A DNA stretch of 13,847 nucleotides from Candidatus Krumholzibacteriota bacterium (GCA_030630165.1 DAOVNN010000032.1:1-13847); one strand, 5' to 3'. Positions 1 to 7,284 are shown, counted from the stretch's first letter. Program-made: numbers and translations. Notes: a model not told the origin generated them from the sequence alone.

Positions 1-98
1 AGCTCTATCGCCTTGCCCTTGTCGCCCGGTTTTGTATGTTTCGTCAACTTGGATACCTTTGGGGTCCTGGTCTTTTTACCGAATCTGTCCGCGCTCAC
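1..98 (-). CDS. recA: RecA recombinase, N-terminal fragment (gene runs off the left edge)
   Basis: Only the first 32 codons are present. RecA forms the ATP-dependent filament on single-stranded DNA for strand exchange and for LexA cleavage. The visible peptide ends in DKGKAIEL, which matches the start of the RecA core helix (the DK-x-KA-x-x-x-AL region before the QIEKQFGKG motif). Identification also rests on position: cinA, thpR, recA is a widespread gene order. The start is GTG at 98-96: an in-frame TGA lies 18 nt upstream, no other start codon fits between, and GGGAGGA sits at good Shine-Dalgarno distance. Compared with E. coli RecA there are about 20 extra N-terminal residues rich in Lys, Arg and Thr. 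The P-loop and later motifs lie outside the window, so this is a short-peptide plus synteny call. Confidence 0.82.
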   Translation of the reverse strand, partial: MSADRFGKKTRTPKVSKLTKHTKPGDKGKAIE

Positions 99-147
99 TT
101 TCTTCCTCCCACTTCATCCCCCTGTTCTCTCATGCGGCTGATTTATC

Positions 148-171
148 CCGGACCGCCGATGCGGCGGCCGG
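148..171 (-). promoter_or_regulatory. Hairpin at the 5' end of the recA leader
   Basis: On the minus strand a CCGG + CCGCCG arm pairs with CGGCGG + CCGG, with one bulged T and a 3-nt CAT loop. That gives ten base pairs, nine or more of them G-C. It has no T-tract after it, so it is not an intrinsic terminator. It begins within a few bases of the transcription start expected from the promoter at 182-210, so it would form a 5'-terminal stem in the recA mRNA, a position where hairpins commonly protect mRNA from 5'-end-dependent decay. The role is inferred. Confidence 0.5.
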
Positions 172-181
172 TCAGACTGCC

Positions 182-210
182 TTTATATCACCAACCTGTC
201 GATTGTTCAA
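182..210 (-). promoter_or_regulatory. Probable sigma70-type promoter for recA
   Basis: On the minus strand TTGAAC (210-205, 4/6 to TTGACA) and TATAAA (187-182, 5/6 to TATAAT) are separated by exactly 17 nt, in the 137-nt gap between thpR and recA. The predicted transcript starts near 175, giving a leader of about 77 nt. I looked for a LexA box of the known Gram-positive and proteobacterial types around it and found none I would defend. Confidence 0.5.
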
Positions 211-235
211 CGAATTTCACGCCCTCAGGGGTGCC

Positions 236-802
236 TCAGCGGCCGAGTTCGAAACGGCCGATCTCTTCGTATACTGCCCCGGATGGGGTCAGCCGGCTGC
301 TCATGAGGACAAAATGGCCCGCTTCGAGGAATGCGGTCCTGTCGAGGGGCGGAAAATCCCGCAGGGGGATGAGGACCTCTTCATGAGGAGGCCGCTTTAT
401 CCGGGCGAGCGTCAGGTGGGCCCGGAACCTCTTTTTCTCCCGTTCGAATCCGGTCTTTTCGCATTCGTCCTCGATCAGACCGGCGAGATCCCGCAGCTCC
501 GCGAATCCCTCGTCGATCCCGTAATAGATCACGCGGGGCCTGTCGAGGTTCGGAAATCCGCCGATCCCTCCCATCGTCAGGCGGAACGGTTTCGCTCTCG
601 ATGCCGCGCGTCTCGCCGCTTCATGAAGGGACGGGAGCATCCTGTTTTCGACATCTCCGAGGAATTTCAAAGTGAAATGAAAGTTTTCCGGCCGGATCCA
701 TCTCCACGGGGCGCGGCGAATGCTGGATTCTTCTATGATCCTGCTGACCTGCCCCGATATCGCATCGCCGGCATGGACCGCGAAGAAGAGTCTCATGATC
801 AT
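236..802 (-). CDS. thpR: RNA 2',3'-cyclic phosphodiesterase (2H / LigT family)
   Basis: 188 residues, normal for the family. It hydrolyses 2',3'-cyclic phosphate RNA ends (and ligates 2'-5' ends in vitro in E. coli LigT). Both catalytic HxTx motifs are present: H42-F-T44-L in a NFHFTLKFLGD context and H129-L-T131-L in RAHLTLARIK. The N-terminus MIMRLFFAV is the usual first strand. The frame is open further upstream to 904, but that part lies inside cinA. The ATG at 802-800 overlaps the cinA stop as ATGA, which argues for translational coupling and decides the start; an ATG two codons on (796) is an alternative. Its place between cinA and recA is a recurrent arrangement in bacteria. Confidence 0.93.
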   Translation of the reverse strand: MIMRLFFAVHAGDAISGQVSRIIEESSIRRAPWRWIRPENFHFTLKFLGDVENRMLPSLHEAARRAASRAKPFRLTMGGIGGFPNLDRPRVIYYGIDEGFAELRDLAGLIEDECEKTGFEREKKRFRAHLTLARIKRPPHEEVLIPLRDFPPLDRTAFLEAGHFVLMSSRLTPSGAVYEEIGRFELGR

Positions 803-2007
803 CGATTCTCCGTGAGCAGTCTCCGCCTCAGCATGTCGAGGCATACACCCGCCGTCCTGAGCCTGATCATTCCGCGGTCGCCCCCCATCTTTCTTTTCCG
901 GCACTCCGTCACTCCTGCGTGCGAGAGCCCCATCCAGCAGAGCCCGACAGACTTGCCGGGGGTCGCTCCGCCGGGACCGGCTATCCCCGTAGTGGACAGC
1001 GCGATATCGGCTCCTGAGATCCTCACGGCCCCCTCGGCCATCTGCCCGCAGACCTCTTCGCTGACCGCTCCATCAGTCTCGATGGCATTCTTCTCGACGC
1101 CGAGGATCCTGATCTTCGATTCGTTGCTGTAGGTGACATATCCCTCGAGGAATGTCTCGCTCGCACCCGGCACAGAGACGATCATCGATGCAAGCATCCC
1201 TCCCGTGAGGGATTCGGCGGTGACCAGGGTCAGCCCCCTCTCGCGGAGCATGCCGACGACGACCTCCTCGAGCCTGTCGCTGCCCTCACCGAACAGGTCG
1301 TCCCCGAGAATCTCCTTCGCCCTCTCAACTGTTCCAGTGTCGATGCCGGCAGGGAGATATACGCTGATGCCGGTCGGGGAAGAGATGATCGACAGCCGCT
1401 CGAGTTCATCCGCGTCGAGCAGCGTCGCAATCCTCTCCTCGACTGTGGTCTCCATCAGACCGTATACCCGCAGGACCTTTCTCTGATCTTCCTCTCCGGT
1501 TGACAGCCGGGGAAGGATGAGACGGCTGAATATCTCCTTCATCTCTCCCGGAACGCCGGGGAGCAGAAAGATCAAGCATTCCCCGGCATCGATGGCCAGC
1601 CCGGGCGCCGCGCCGACGATGTTGTCAAGTACCTCGGCGCCTGCCGGGATCCTCGCCAGGTCCCTGTATCCGTCGGGCATCGTGAATCCAAGCTCCCTGA
1701 AACGCCGCTCGATCTCGATGACGATCTCGTCGCGGACCTCGATTCCCCCACCGAACGCGTCGATAGCGGCCTGACGCGTCACATCATCCACCGTCGGTCC
1801 GAGCCCGCCGGTGACGATGACAGCCCCGCTTCTCGCCGCGGCACTGGAGAGCTCATCGCGGATAACGCCGATATCATCAGGAAGTGAAGTCTGTCTTGAG
1901 GGAGGGAGTCCGGCTGCCGTCAGAGCGATGGAGAGCCAGACCGTGTTGTTTTCGGTGGTTTCGCCGCGAAGGACCTCGTCGCCGACCGTTATGATCTCTA
2001 CTCTCAC
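799..2007 (-). CDS. cinA: CinA: MoCF-like domain plus nicotinamide-nucleotide amidase (PncC) domain
   Basis: 402 residues, full length for a two-domain CinA. Residues 1 to about 170 are the molybdopterin-binding-like domain (COG1058), with GDEVLRGE at 9-16 and TGGLGPTVDD at 66-75. The C-terminal domain carries AESLTGG from residue 264, with the serine expected to be catalytic in PncC, then VTYSN and TGIAGPGG. The C-terminal domain deamidates NMN in the pyridine nucleotide cycle; the N-terminal domain is linked in the literature to ADP-ribose pyrophosphatase activity. Despite the name, a competence role is established only in some naturally transformable Gram-positives. The ATG overlaps the pgpA stop codon (ATGA), and thpR begins in the same way at the other end, so pgpA-cinA-thpR is a coupled unit. 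Confidence 0.96.
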   Translation of the reverse strand: MRVEIITVGDEVLRGETTENNTVWLSIALTAAGLPPSRQTSLPDDIGVIRDELSSAAARSGAVIVTGGLGPTVDDVTRQAAIDAFGGGIEVRDEIVIEIERRFRELGFTMPDGYRDLARIPAGAEVLDNIVGAAPGLAIDAGECLIFLLPGVPGEMKEIFSRLILPRLSTGEEDQRKVLRVYGLMETTVEERIATLLDADELERLSIISSPTGISVYLPAGIDTGTVERAKEILGDDLFGEGSDRLEEVVVGMLRERGLTLVTAESLTGGMLASMIVSVPGASETFLEGYVTYSNESKIRILGVEKNAIETDGAVSEEVCGQMAEGAVRISGADIALSTTGIAGPGGATPGKSVGLCWMGLSHAGVTECRKRKMGGDRGMIRLRTAGVCLDMLRRRLLTENR

Positions 2008-2459
2008 AACAGTCCGGTAAAGCGTTCGAGAAGAACCATGACTGCCAGGGCGTAGAGTCCGGCCAGAATGTCATCGACCACCACTCCCACGCCCCCCGGA
2101 AGTCTCTGTGATCTCCCAGCGGGGAAGGGTTTGACGATGTCGAATATCCTGAAGATGACGAATCCGATCAGCCCGGCCTTAAGTGAGACTGGCGCCAGCA
2201 GCAGGGTGATCTGCATGCCGACGACCTCGTCGATCACGATGCAGGAAGCGTCTTCGCCGTAGTGTTTTTCCATGATCCCGGAAAGGATGACAGCCACCGG
2301 GATGAGCCCTGCGATAGCCGCCCAGTGAGTCATCCAGTGAGCGCCGGGCACATACAGCCATATCAACAGCCATATCGCACTGGCAAATGACGCCGGGGCG
2401 AACGGGAAGAACCCCGTATAAAAAAAAGAGCCGAAGGTTGTGACCACAAACTTTTTCAT
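2004..2459 (-). CDS. pgpA: Phosphatidylglycerophosphatase A
   Basis: 151 residues. It dephosphorylates phosphatidylglycerol phosphate to phosphatidylglycerol in the inner membrane. Family motifs: TGFFPFAP (15-22), IDEVVGM (76-82), RIFDIVKPFPAG (104-115) and GGVGVVVDDILAG (122-134), the last supplying the acidic active-site pair. The usual glycine after FAP is alanine here (FAPASFAS). Hydrophobic segments at about 24-38, 47-62, 84-106 and 131-145 fit an integral membrane protein. The reading frame is open upstream to 2570, but AAAGGA lies 5 nt before the ATG at 2459. The upstream 37 codons have no family similarity, so I chose 2459; ATG at 2465 is possible. It overlaps cinA by ATGA. Confidence 0.92.
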   Translation of the reverse strand: MKKFVVTTFGSFFYTGFFPFAPASFASAIWLLIWLYVPGAHWMTHWAAIAGLIPVAVILSGIMEKHYGEDASCIVIDEVVGMQITLLLAPVSLKAGLIGFVIFRIFDIVKPFPAGRSQRLPGGVGVVVDDILAGLYALAVMVLLERFTGLL

Positions 2460-2621
2460 CTGCATCCTTTGACGGGTACAAATGGCAGGATATAGACAAG
2501 AGCGGTAAACGGCAATTAAAAAATCGGGAATCACATCGCAGCCATAGACAGGCCACTGCCGCATCCGCATGTTGTGTGGAATCAGTTCCGTGTGTGAACA
2601 GCTGTCAGGCCCGGGGCATCC

Positions 2622-3200
2622 CTACGACAGATTCCGGAGAACTCCCTTGGCAACCGCCTTCAGCGTATCAAATACGCCTATACCCTTGACCGCGACGGCC
2701 TCGAAGGCGGGGTAATGCTTGGGATTCAGCTCCTCCTGGAGGTCGGGAACCTCGATCAGGTCGGGGAGATCCCTCTTGTTGTACTGGATGGCGTACGGCA
2801 GCTCGTCGAGCTTGAGGTTATACTCGGCGAGGTTCTCGTGGAGGTTGTAAAGACTTTCGATATTCGCGTCATACCTGTTCGTCTGGGAATCGGCGACGAA
2901 GACTACACCGTCCGTTCCGCGGAGGATCAATTTTCGGGACGCGTCATAGTAGACCTGTCCCGGTACGGTATAGAGATGGAATCGCGTCTTGAAACCCTTG
3001 ACCGACCCAAGCTCCAGCGGCAGAAAATCGAAGAAGAGCGTCCTGTCCATCTCGGTAGCGAGCGTGATCAGCTTGCCCTTCGTATCCGGGGACACCTTTT
3101 CGTAGATGTACTGGATGTTAGTCGTCTTTCCGCACAGGCCGGGGCCGTAGTAGACGATCTTCACGTTGATCTCACGCGAGGAGTAATTTATCAGCGACAA
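2622..3200 (-). CDS. mglA: MglA-family small Ras-like GTPase
   Basis: 192 residues, close to Myxococcus and Thermus MglA. In those organisms GTP-bound MglA marks the leading pole and controls motility machinery and polarity. G1 is GPGLCGKTT (19-27), switch I contains ATEMDRTLFFDFLPL (48-62), G3 is TVPGQ (78-82) with threonine where Ras has aspartate (a hallmark of MglA), and G4 is NKRD (141-144). The start is TTG at 3200-3198: GGGGAGGG lies a few bases upstream, no ATG or GTG in frame gives the conserved N-terminus, and the family begins at this point (M-x-x-I-N-x-x-x-R-E-I). It follows mglB by 17 nt. What it polarises in this organism cannot be told from the window. Confidence 0.94.
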   Translation of the reverse strand: MSLINYSSREINVKIVYYGPGLCGKTTNIQYIYEKVSPDTKGKLITLATEMDRTLFFDFLPLELGSVKGFKTRFHLYTVPGQVYYDASRKLILRGTDGVVFVADSQTNRYDANIESLYNLHENLAEYNLKLDELPYAIQYNKRDLPDLIEVPDLQEELNPKHYPAFEAVAVKGIGVFDTLKAVAKGVLRNLS

Positions 3201-3217
3201 CTCTGTGCCCTCCCCAT

Positions 3218-3718
3218 TCAGTCTGAAAACAGACTGTCTATCTCCATATCGGCCTCGGCGGCAAACTCTTCGCCGAGCTCCTCGTGGTATTCCTCATTCT
3301 CATACTCGAGCTTGTCGTACAGACCCCTGATGACCGTGGCCAGACCTTCGACCGCCTTCTTTGTCCTGAGCCTGACCAGACCGAGCGTGGTCTTCTTGTC
3401 GAACAGCACGACAAGTATGATATCCCTCTCTACTCTCGCGAGATACATGCTCTCGTTGCTCCCCTGGTGGTAGAGCGTGGAGAAATCCTTCTCGCCGATC
3501 AGCTTGGCCAGCTGTGCGTTCGCCTCGAAATCGGCCGCGCAGAGTGATGCGAAGCTGTACATGTCGAATCTTGGTTCCTCTCCGACGCTCGAGATCAACT
3601 GTCCCGTCTTATCGAGAAGGATCACGCTGGTGGCGTTCGAGTTCTTCAGCAGTTCCTGAAGCGTCGTACTGATCGCCCAGTAATCTTCTTCGAATACTTT
3701 CCAGTTCGTTCTGACCAT
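3218..3718 (-). CDS. mglB: MglB-like roadblock/LC7 protein, probable GTPase-activating partner of MglA
   Basis: 166 residues. A single roadblock/LC7 domain covers about residues 12-125: SVILLDKTGQLISSVGE, then ALCAADFEANAQLAKLIGEKDF, then the ESMYLARVERDIILVVLFDK strands. Known MglB dimers bind MglA and stimulate its GTP hydrolysis. After the domain comes a long C-terminal tail (about 136-166) with many Glu and Asp residues, plausibly disordered. It is encoded directly upstream of mglA, the standard mglBA order. The ATG at 3718 is preceded only by a purine-rich AGAGAGAGCAGG stretch. Some roadblock proteins serve other GTPases, but next to a bona fide mglA the assignment is strong. Confidence 0.9.
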   Translation of the reverse strand: MVRTNWKVFEEDYWAISTTLQELLKNSNATSVILLDKTGQLISSVGEEPRFDMYSFASLCAADFEANAQLAKLIGEKDFSTLYHQGSNESMYLARVERDIILVVLFDKKTTLGLVRLRTKKAVEGLATVIRGLYDKLEYENEEYHEELGEEFAAEADMEIDSLFSD

Positions 3719-3769
3719 CCTGCTCTCTCTTTCCCTTGCCCGGGATCAATCGACTTGTTGTCGACCCTG

Positions 3770-4372
3770 TCAGTCGACCTGTTCGCGCCCGTCGAGGGCC
3801 TTGCTTATCGTTCCTCTGTCAACGAACTCGAGGGTACTGCCGAGGGGAAGTCCCCTTGCCGGCCTTGTCACCTTCACATCGCCTTCCCTGAACATTCGCG
3901 CGATGTAGAGGGTCGTCGTATCTCCCTCGACGCTCGGGTTTGTCGCTATGATGAGTTCCTTTATCTCTTCCTTTTCCACCCGTTCTTTCAGGGTCGTCAG
4001 GTTCAGTTGCTCAGGTCCCACTCCATCAAGTGGTGAAAGAACTCCGTGTAATACATGGTAGCGGCCCCTGAAATGGCCCGATCTTTCAAGAACGTAAAGG
4101 TCGGCGGGCCGTTCAACGACGCATAACACGCCTTCGATTCTCCCAGGATCGCGGCAGATCGAGCAGATATCACCTTCTGCGAGGTTCCCGCATCTGTTGC
4201 AATATCCGATTTCTTCTTTGACTCGCCTGAGCGCTTCGGCAAAACCCCTGACCTCCCCCTCGTCCATATCGAGGATGGCAAATGCCAGTCTACGTGCCGT
4301 TTTCTCCCCCACTCCAGGTAGTTTCCTGAAATGTTCTATCACTTCCTGAAGTAGCGGAAGACCCTGATCCAT
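3770..4372 (-). CDS. recR: Recombination mediator RecR
   Basis: 200 residues, the standard length. RecR works with RecO (and RecF) to load RecA on SSB-coated gaps. Domains in order: helix-hairpin-helix with LPGVGEKTA (18-26), zinc finger C58-x2-C61 and C70-x2-C73, and a Toprim domain with VVE (85-87) and ATNPSVEGDTT (143-153). The frame is open to 4426, but AAGGAG sits 6 nt before the ATG at 4372 and the family starts here. It lies 106 nt downstream of ebfC in the classic dnaX-ebfC-recR order. Just after its stop codon three GTCGA(C/T) words recur about 13-14 nt apart; no function is known to me. Confidence 0.97.
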   Translation of the reverse strand: MDQGLPLLQEVIEHFRKLPGVGEKTARRLAFAILDMDEGEVRGFAEALRRVKEEIGYCNRCGNLAEGDICSICRDPGRIEGVLCVVERPADLYVLERSGHFRGRYHVLHGVLSPLDGVGPEQLNLTTLKERVEKEEIKELIIATNPSVEGDTTTLYIARMFREGDVKVTRPARGLPLGSTLEFVDRGTISKALDGREQVD

Positions 4373-4478
4373 TGCTTTCTCCTTGGGTTTAGCAAGAATC
4401 TTGCCTTGTTTCCTGTTTAGAGTCACGATAGGAAAAGATAAGCCGCGAAAAAGAAAGGTGTTCCCTGCGGCGGAAGGT

Positions 4479-4790
4479 CTAGAACATCCCGGGCAGGCCC
4501 ATCCCGCCGGTGATCGAGCTCATCCCGTCCTTCAGCATCTCCTCTATACGGCTCGCTGCCTCTGTAACCGCAGCGGCAACAAGATCTTCAAGCATCTCTA
4601 CATCCTGCGGATCGACGACTTCCGGGTCGATCGTAACGGAAACGACCTCGTGCCTGCCGTTCATCACGACCTTGACCATGCCGCCGCCGGCGGAAGCCTC
4701 GACACTCTTTTCAGCCAGTTCGGCCTGCATCTGGGCCATTTTTGCCTGCATCTGCTGCGCCTGCTTGAGAAGCTTGCCCATGTCTTTCAT
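4479..4790 (-). CDS. ebfC: YbaB/EbfC nucleoid-associated protein
   Basis: 103 residues, typical size. The family forms small DNA-binding dimers that coat the nucleoid. The start MKDMGKLLKQAQQMQAKM is the Gln/Met-rich helix of the family, followed by an alternating strand region (VVMNGRHEVVSVTIDPEVV) and a C-terminal helix ending in a Gly/Met-rich tail, GGMGLPGMF. GGAGA lies 5 nt upstream of the ATG. Its place between dnaX and recR is conserved over a very wide range of bacteria, which supports both identity and co-transcription. The 80-nt gap to dnaX holds two copies of GATACACAGG, about 15 nt apart, with no obvious role. Confidence 0.95.
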   Translation of the reverse strand: MKDMGKLLKQAQQMQAKMAQMQAELAEKSVEASAGGGMVKVVMNGRHEVVSVTIDPEVVDPQDVEMLEDLVAAAVTEAASRIEEMLKDGMSSITGGMGLPGMF

Positions 4791-4870
4791 AATTATCTCC
4801 GTCTCCCTGTGTATCTGAGCCTGTGTATCGAAATAAACGATCCCCTCGTGGAACAGCCTGCAGATGCTCC

Positions 4871-6829
4871 TCAGTCGAGGAGTTCGGCGTCCAGCCGGTC
4901 CATGATCCTTTCGAGCGCCGGATTCTCCACTGCGGCGGAGCGGGAAGTCTTTTTGGCGGCGTGGCCACTTTTTTCAGCGCTCTCTGCGGCTCTGCCGCTT
5001 TCCTTCTCCTGTTTGATCCCCTCCGAAGAGTCCGGTGCAGGATCTTCCGACGACTGCTCCTGCGCACCAGCGCTTCCACCCGGTTTTGTCCGGACCCTTA
5101 TCTCCATCTCCGCCTGCCGGTCGGATCCGCCACCCCCGATATCCACCGATTCACAGGTCTCTACGGTAAATTTTCTGCCATAGAACTTCTCGAGATGGTT
5201 CTCGATCAACCGTCTGTTCTTCGCGTCTCTTATCATCGCCATGGCGAACCTGTTCTGCGGGGAGAAAGAGAGGATCAGTTTTCCATCCTCGACGCCGGCG
5301 ACGTCGGCCGACATCAACCATATTCCGACAGTCAGCTTCGATTCCCTGACCTGAGCGAGAAAACGCTCCCACTCCTCTTTGCCGCCAAGAGCGGCCAATA
5401 GTGGATTCTCCTTCACCGGGGTCTCGGGGAGCCCGGATGTCCCCGCCGGATCGGTCCTGTCAACCATCGCCGATGAGAAGTCCCGGCTGCCGGGCGCGTC
5501 CGACGCCGGCATGCCTGTCGCTGTACTCGCGGCTTCAGCCGGTCCCGCCGTGCTATTTGATGTTTCGATGCTGTCTGCCGTTTCGGCACTTCTCGCCGGT
5601 CCCGCCGTGCTGTCCCTGTCTGTACCGGTCTGTTTCGATGCGGAGACGTTCCCCGAGGCGGGGGCCGGTCTTTTCGTGGAGGTGGAAGCGCCGCCCGTTC
5701 CAGACTCGAGTCTGCCGATCAGTTCACCTATCTCCACGGCTGATTCCCAGGAAGCGGCTTCAGCTACAGCAGCTTCAATATGATATCTGGGATTGCTCGT
5801 ACCTTTCAGTTCCCGGTGCGCCCTCGACATCGAACGGAAGAGGAACAGCAGGTCTTCGACACGGAACTTTTCCGCAATCGCAGATAATTCTTTTATCTCG
5901 TCCGATGTCAGGTCGAGCCATTCGGTCCTGCCGGCCGACACGGAGATCACCAGAAGATTGCGTATCCCTTCTATGAAGGCGATGAAGAATTCCTCGAGGT
6001 CCATCCCGGAGGATGAGACGCTGTCTACGACAGTAAGGGCTCCCTCCCTGTCGCGACGGCCGACGGCATCGAGCAGACCGGATACGATCTGCGAATCGAC
6101 GAGGCCGAGGACTTTTCTCACGGTCTCGAGGTCGATCTTTCCTTCGGCGGCCGAGATGCACTGATCCAGAAGGGATTCAGCATCGCGCATCGAACCGTCG
6201 GCTCTTCTGCATATCAGGGTCAATGCTTCAGGGTCGAATTCGATCTTCTCTGCTTCACATATTCTGCTGAGCTGTCCGGACAGTTCAGCCAGTTCGAGTC
6301 TCTTGAAATTGAACCTCTGGCACCGCGACAGTATCGTCGCGGGGACCTTGTGAGGTTCGGTCGTGGCAAATATCAGGTAGACATGTCCAGGAGGTTCCTC
6401 GAGTGTCTTGAGCAGGGCATTGAACGCCTGCGTCGTTAACATGTGGACTTCGTCAATGATGTAGATCTTCGAACTGGATTGCGCGGAAGCGTAACCGATC
6501 TTTTCCCTCAGGTCCCTGATCTCGTCGATCCCCCTGTTGGATGCGCCATCGATCTCTATCATGTCGAGGTGAGTACCGTTGTTGACGGAGACGCATGAAG
6601 AGCACTTGTTGCAGGGTTCGCCGCTCTGGGGGTCCTCGCAGTTTATGATCTTCGCGAGCAGGCGCGCGGTCGTGGTCTTGCCGCAGCCACGCGGCCCGGA
6701 GAAGAGATAGGCATGCGCGAGCCTGCCCTTCTCATATGCCTTCTTGAGAGTGGACGTGACGTGATCCTGTCCGACCACATCGGCAAAGGTTCCAGGCCTC
6801 CATTTTCTGGCAAGTACAAGATAAGACAT
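4871..6829 (-). CDS. dnaX: DNA polymerase III subunits gamma/tau
   Basis: 652 residues. This is the clamp-loader ATPase subunit that organises the replisome. The N-terminal AAA+ module carries Walker A GPRGCGKTT (45-53), a zinc module of C64, C73, C76 and C79, Walker B DEVHM (126-130) and the sensor/arginine-finger region ATTEPHKVPATILSRCQRF ending near 173. Domain III continues to about 365. Residues about 370-470 are a Ser/Thr/Ala/Pro-rich linker with a repeated STAGPA element, followed by a folded tau-type domain (about 480-575) and a charged C-terminal tail. I see no convincing slippery heptamer that would yield a short gamma form. The gene starts 29 nt after the SRP RNA, with only a weak G-rich ribosome site. 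Confidence 0.97.
   Translation of the reverse strand: MSYLVLARKWRPGTFADVVGQDHVTSTLKKAYEKGRLAHAYLFSGPRGCGKTTTARLLAKIINCEDPQSGEPCNKCSSCVSVNNGTHLDMIEIDGASNRGIDEIRDLREKIGYASAQSSSKIYIIDEVHMLTTQAFNALLKTLEEPPGHVYLIFATTEPHKVPATILSRCQRFNFKRLELAELSGQLSRICEAEKIEFDPEALTLICRRADGSMRDAESLLDQCISAAEGKIDLETVRKVLGLVDSQIVSGLLDAVGRRDREGALTVVDSVSSSGMDLEEFFIAFIEGIRNLLVISVSAGRTEWLDLTSDEIKELSAIAEKFRVEDLLFLFRSMSRAHRELKGTSNPRYHIEAAVAEAASWESAVEIGELIGRLESGTGGASTSTKRPAPASGNVSASKQTGTDRDSTAGPARSAETADSIETSNSTAGPAEAASTATGMPASDAPGSRDFSSAMVDRTDPAGTSGLPETPVKENPLLAALGGKEEWERFLAQVRESKLTVGIWLMSADVAGVEDGKLILSFSPQNRFAMAMIRDAKNRRLIENHLEKFYGRKFTVETCESVDIGGGGSDRQAEMEIRVRTKPGGSAGAQEQSSEDPAPDSSEGIKQEKESGRAAESAEKSGHAAKKTSRSAAVENPALERIMDRLDAELLD
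5538..5611 (-). repeat. 17-bp direct repeat in the dnaX linker
   Basis: An identical 17-bp word occurs at 5538-5554 and 5595-5611, exactly 57 bp (19 codons) apart, so both copies encode the same S-T-A-G-P-A residues. The in-frame period suggests that the disordered DnaX linker grew by a local duplication. The intervening bases have diverged. Confidence 0.7.
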
Positions 6830-6858
6830 GCTTGCAGTCCCCCGGTAAGTAAGGTCAG

Positions 6859-7131
6859 GAGACCGTGCACCCGGTGTCGAAAGGCGCCCCCGGCTCTAAC
6901 GGCAGGGTTAGCTCCTGTCAGGATGCCCGCGGCACATAAGAATGTCTGCGTACCGCTGCTACCTTCCGGTCCTGACGGGGTTGGCAGGTTCTCATTGCGC
7001 GGGTCCTGGCACTCAACGCCACTTCCCGCCGCCGATCGCTCGGAGACAACGCTCCCTCAACCGGGAATTCGGCCCCGCTATAGCGGATTGCGGGTATAGG
7101 GCACCGCTACCTCCCCGCCTAGCACGATCTC
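6859..7131 (-). ncRNA. ffs: Long signal recognition particle RNA with Alu domain
   Basis: The S-domain tip is unmistakable on the minus strand: GTCAGGACCGGAAGGTAGCAGC at 6976-6955, with the GGAA tetraloop at 6967-6964 and the asymmetric internal loop that binds Ffh. Upstream, the GGGGAGGTAGCGGTGCCC block near 7116, then CGCAATCCGCT and GGGCCGAATTCCC, follow the Alu-domain half of Bacillus subtilis scRNA almost word for word. I set the ends from a ten-pair terminal helix: 7131-7122 (GAGATCGTGC) with 6868-6859 (GCACGGTCTC). That gives 273 nt, the Bacillus-like class rather than the ~114-nt 4.5S class. It lies 29 nt before dnaX and 61 nt after tRNA-Ala. I found no convincing promoter of its own in that gap, so it may be processed from a longer transcript. 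Confidence 0.95.
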
Positions 7132-7192
7132 TAAGATTCCAGGATATATCCAGCCGGACCGCTGACCGATTCGGCACGATACCTGGTGTAAA

Positions 7193-7268
7193 TGGTGGAG
7201 ATGATCGGATTCGAACCGACGACCCCCTCGTTGCGAACGAGGTGCTCTCCCAGCTGAGCTACATCCCC
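7193..7268 (-). tRNA. tRNA-Ala (anticodon CGC)
   Basis: A full cloverleaf of 76 nt with encoded CCA. The acceptor GGGGATG pairs with CATCTCC (one G-U), the D-arm is GCTC...GAGC, and the anticodon stem CCTCG/CGAGG holds loop TTCGCAA with anticodon CGC at 7235-7233. There is a 5-nt variable loop and a T-arm with TTCGAAT. The CGC anticodon reads GCG only, so another Ala tRNA must exist elsewhere in the genome. It is 53 nt from the Ser tRNA upstream and 61 nt from the SRP RNA downstream. Confidence 0.96.
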
Positions 7269-7284
7269 ACCCTTTATCATCAAC

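Noticed and set aside
99..235. LexA (SOS) operator before recA
   Set aside because: The GTTGAAC words around the -35 do not form a palindrome matching any lineage-specific LexA box I know.
32..1132. Long plus-strand open frame (366 codons) across thpR and cinA
   Set aside because: It is antisense to two genes with intact catalytic motifs, has no recognisable domain, and such frames are expected opposite G+C-biased coding sequence.
2460..2570. N-terminal extension of PgpA to ATG 2570
   Set aside because: The extra 37 residues have no family similarity, and a proper ribosome site (AAAGGA) precedes ATG 2459.
4930..4965. CAAAAAG run near the dnaX 3' end as a possible programmed -1 frameshift site
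   Set aside because: In frame it reads GCC AAA AAG, not a proper X-XXY-YYZ heptamer, and it lies in the last few dozen codons, too late to produce a gamma-like product.
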